Shown: piece after piece, positions 61,101 to 64,000 of the stretch
Layout of the letters: each line of letters starts with the position of its first letter
Position numbering within the stretch: the first letter of the stretch is position 1
NCBI GenBank assembly: GCA_002189035.1
Contig: NEEC01000002.1
Span: forward strand, 6,758,881-6,822,880
Length of the DNA: 64,000 nt
Direction of reading: 5' to 3'
Origin: Utricularia gibba
Taxonomy: Eukaryota; Streptophyta; Magnoliopsida; Lamiales; Lentibulariaceae
Notes under the pieces: generated by a model
Databases searched by the model: none
Seen by the model: only the letters and a program-made list of their open reading frames with translations
What the model was told of the DNA's origin: nothing
Translations under genes and position numbers: made by a program

Positions 61101-64000
61101 ACACCTGACTCGATGCGAATGTGATTTTTGACATGCAAGACGTATGTATTTCATGGGACGATGTGAAATTTTGATTTCGAGATGATCATTTAAGGTGTGT
61201 CCCTAGCCACAACCTCATGGTGGCCTCGTGCACTCTTCGTATCGAGTGGATATCTTGCGAACGGTGATGAGTCATGTTGCACATAGCATACCGTTTCAAG
61301 CTCGTTCCGAGCCGGTCTTCTTTCGTGTTGAGAACTTGTTCGTCCGAGCTGCAAATGCTCGAAAGATTGCCTTATATTAGCCTTCAGATGTGCAACGAAG
61401 TGGCCACCACATTCGCGAAAATGTGACTCGGGACACCTGACTCGATGCGAATGTGATTTTTGACATGCAAGACGTATGTATTTCATGGGACGATGTGAAA
61501 TTTTGGATTTCGAGATGATCATTTAAGGGTGTGTCCCTAGCCACACCTCATGGTGGCCTCGTGCACAAATGCTCGAAAGATTGCCTTATATTAGCCTTCA
61601 GATGTGCAACGAAGTGGCCACCACATTCGCGAAAATGTGACTCGGGACACCTGACTCGATGCGAATGTGATTTTTGACATGCAAGACGTATGTATTTCAT
61701 GGGACGATGTGAAATTTTGGATTTCGAGATGATCATTTAAGGGTGTGTCCCTAGCCACCACCTCATGGTGCCTCGTGCACTCTTCGTATCGAGTGGATAT
61801 CTTGCGAACGGTGATGAGTCATGTTGCACATATCATACCGTTTCGAAGCTCGTTCCGAGCCGGTCTTCTTTCGTGTTGAGAACTTGTTCGTCCGAAGCTG
61901 CACAAATGCTCGAAAGATTGCCTTATATTAGCCTTCAGATGTGCAACGAAGTGGCCACCACATTCGCGAAAATGTGACTCGGGACACCTGACTCGATGCG
62001 AATGTGATTTTTGACATGCAAGACATATGTATTTCATGGGACGATGTGAATTTTGGATTTCGAGATGATCATTTAGAGGGTGTGTCCCTAGCCACAACCT
62101 CATGGTGGCCTCGTGCACTCTTCGGTATCGAGTGGATATCTTGCGAACGGTGATGAGTCATGTTGCATATCATACCGTTTCGAAGCTCGTTCCGAGCCGG
62201 TCTTCTTTCGTGTTGAGAACTTGTTCGTCCGAGCTGCACAAATGCTCGAAAGATTGCCTTATATTAGCCTTCAGATGTGCAACGAAGTGGCCACCACATT
62301 CGCGAAAATGACTCGGGACACCTGACTCGATGCGAATGTGATTTTTGACATGCAAGACGTATGTATTTCATGGGACGATGTGAAATTTTGGATTTCGAGA
62401 TGATCATTTAAGGGTGTGTCCCTAGCCACCACCTCATGGTGGCCTCGTGCACTCTTCGGTATCGAGTGGATATCTTGCGAACGGTGATGAGTCATGTTGC
62501 ACATATCATACCGTTTCGAAGCTCGTTCCGAGCCGGTCTTCTTTCGTGTTGAGAACTTGTTCGTCCGAGCTGCACAAAATGCTCGAAAGATTGCCTTATA
62601 TTAGCCTTCAGATGTGCAACGAAGTGGCCACCACATTCGCGAAAATGTGACTCGGGACACCTGACTCGATGCGAATGTGATTTTTGACATGCAAGACGTA
62701 TGTATTTCATGGACGATGTGAAATTTGGATTTCGAGATGATCATTTAGGGTGTGTCCCTAGCCACCACCTCATGGTGGCCTCGTGCACTCTTCGGTATCG
62801 AGTGGATATCTTGCGAACGGTGATGAGTCATGTTGCACATATCATACCGTTTCGAAGCTCGTTCCGAGCCGGTCTTCTTTCGTGTTGAGAACTTGTTCGT
62901 CCGAGGCTGCACAAATGCTCGAAAGATTGCCTTATATTAGCCTTCAGATGTGCAACGAAGTGGCCACCACATTCGCGAAAATGTGACTCGGGACACCTGA
63001 CTCGATGCGAATGTGATTTTTGACATGCAAGACGTATGTATTTCATGGGACGATGTGAAATTTTGGATTTCGAGATGATCATTTAAGGGTGTGTCCCTAG
63101 CCACCACCTCATGGTGGCCTCGTGCACTCTTCGGTATCGAGTGGATATCTTGCGAACGGTGATGAGTCATGTTGCACATATCATACCGTTTCGAAGCTCG
63201 TTCCGAGCCTTCTTTCGTTGTTGAGAACTTGTTCGTCCGAAGCTGCACAAATGCTCGAAAGATTGCCTTATATTAGCCTTCAGATGTGCAACGAAGTGGC
63301 CACCACATTCGCGAAAATGTGACTCGGACACCTGACTCGATGCGAATGTGATTTTTGACATGCAAGACATATGTATTTCATGGACGATGTGAAATTTGGA
63401 TTTCGAGATGATCATTTAAGATGGGTGTGTCCCTAGCCACACCTCATGGTGGCCTCGTGCACTCTTCGTATCGAGTGGATATCTTGCGAACGGTGATGAG
63501 TCATGTTGCACATATCATACCGTTTCGAAGCTCGTTCCGAGCCGGTCTTCTTTCGTGTTGAGAACTTGTTCGTCCGAGGCTGCACAAATGCTCGAAGATT
63601 GCCTTATATTAGCCTTCAGATGTGCAACGAAGTGGCCACCACATTCGCGAAAATGTGACTCGGGACACCTGACTCGATGCGAATGTGATTTTTGACATGC
63701 AAGACGTATGTATTTCATGGGACGATGTGAAATTTTGGATTTCGAGATGATCATTTAAGGGGGTGTCCCTAGCCACCACCTCATGGTGGCCTCGTGCACT
63801 CTTCGGTATCGAGTGGATATCTTGCGAACGGTGATGAGTCATGTTGCACATATCATACCGTTTCGAAGCTCGTTCCGAGCCGGTCTTCTTTCGTGGTTGA
63901 GAACTTGTTCGTCCGAGAGCTGCACAAATGCTCGAAAGATTGCCTTATATTAGCCTTCAGATGTGCAACGAAGTGGCCACCACATTCGCGAAAATGTGAC

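Larger units (their letters stand above)
29707..64000 (+). repeat. Satellite array, about 338-339 bp monomer, roughly 100 copies, open to the right
   Basis: Head-to-tail copies of one unit fill the rest of the window in a single orientation, with no gene or foreign insertion seen. A clean unit is 41419-41757 (339 bp), and neighbouring spacings are 338, 339 and 336. Landmarks in order within a unit: CTCATGGTGGCCTCGTGCAC, TTGCGAACGGTGATGAGTC, TTTCGAAGCTCGTTCCGAGC, TTGTTCGTCCGAGG, GCCTTATATTAGCCTTCAG, GTGGCCACCACATTCGCG, GACTCGATGCGAATGTGAT and GAGATGATCATTTAAG. The length is close to two nucleosome repeats, common for plant satellites. No ribosomal RNA sequence or telomere repeat was seen in it. 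It may be pericentromeric, subtelomeric or a heterochromatic knob. The sequence does not decide which. Confidence 0.97.
36081..64000 (+). repeat. Homogenised satellite core
   Basis: Near-identical 335-339 bp units. Most differences are one-base losses in short runs (GAAAATG to GAAATG, CATGGGACG to CATGGACG, GAGGCTGC to GAGCTGC, ATTTTGG to ATTTGG). Shortened, patchwork units interrupt it, notably around 38565-39110, 39290-39480, 40605-40860, 42545-42830, 44755-44915, 47100-48250, 48500-49170, 51650-51790, 52575-52830 and 53055-53215. Confidence 0.9.

Noticed and set aside
30759-63851. Recurring open frames of 60-226 codons on both strands of the array
   Set aside because: They recur because the unit is about 339 bp, a multiple of three. 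They appear on both strands, break with every indel and resemble no known protein.
29707-64000. CRISPR array
   Set aside because: Units are contiguous 339 bp copies with no unique spacers, in a plant nuclear genome.
36081-64000. 5S rDNA or rDNA spacer array
   Set aside because: The unit length would fit 5S rDNA, but no 5S gene sequence or its internal promoter boxes are present in the unit, and no other rRNA sequence was seen.
29707-64000. Unit as a dimer of two related halves of about 170 bp
   Set aside because: Only weak resemblances (GTGGCCTCGTGCAC against GTGGCCACCACATTCG) are visible, at inconsistent offsets. A self-alignment would be needed to support it.

Overview
The window is nuclear DNA from a flowering plant, most likely a eudicot. 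The genes are intron-rich with GT-AG (and one apparent GC-AG) introns, intergenic DNA is AT-rich, and the gene set is plant-specific: ERECTA, a CBL10-type calcium sensor, ENOD93 and Pin2-type inhibitors. The species cannot be named from sequence alone.

Positions 1-29,700 are an ordinary gene-dense arm. In order: the 5' part of an ERECTA-like LRR receptor kinase gene (minus, 15 exons visible, runs off the left edge); about 4.5 kb of AT-rich upstream DNA; a mitochondrial carrier of the SLC25A44-like family (minus, one reading-frame break); COG8 of the Golgi tethering complex (plus, 12 exons, intact); translation initiation factor eIF4A (plus, intact); a mitochondrial CoA carrier (plus, 7 exons, intact); a CBL10-like calcium sensor (minus, 9 exons, intact); a membrane-anchored coiled-coil protein of unknown function (plus, several frame breaks); an ENOD93-family membrane protein (plus, 4 exons, intact); and three small secreted Pin2-type proteinase inhibitor genes, the first two head to head. 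Exon boundaries below were worked out by hand from splice sites, codon phase and remembered family conservation, not from transcripts.

Positions 29,707-64,000 hold no gene. They are one uninterrupted satellite array in a single orientation, roughly 100 copies of a 338-339 bp unit, running off the right edge. The left-most copies are the most diverged and include a longer 346-347 bp form. A distinct subfamily sits at about 33.5-35.8 kb, a mosaic unit follows at 35.8-36.1 kb, and from there to the end the copies are nearly identical apart from small deletions and some strongly shortened, patchwork units.

The genes are mostly housekeeping (Golgi tethering, translation, mitochondrial carriers) with signalling genes (ERECTA, CBL10) and a defence cluster (Pin2). 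They do not form one pathway. The most unusual feature is the sharp transition, about 620 bp beyond the last inhibitor gene, from gene-rich DNA into a large satellite array. A second pattern is one-base losses in short homopolymers, both in the array and in two genes. That may point to residual assembly error rather than biology.
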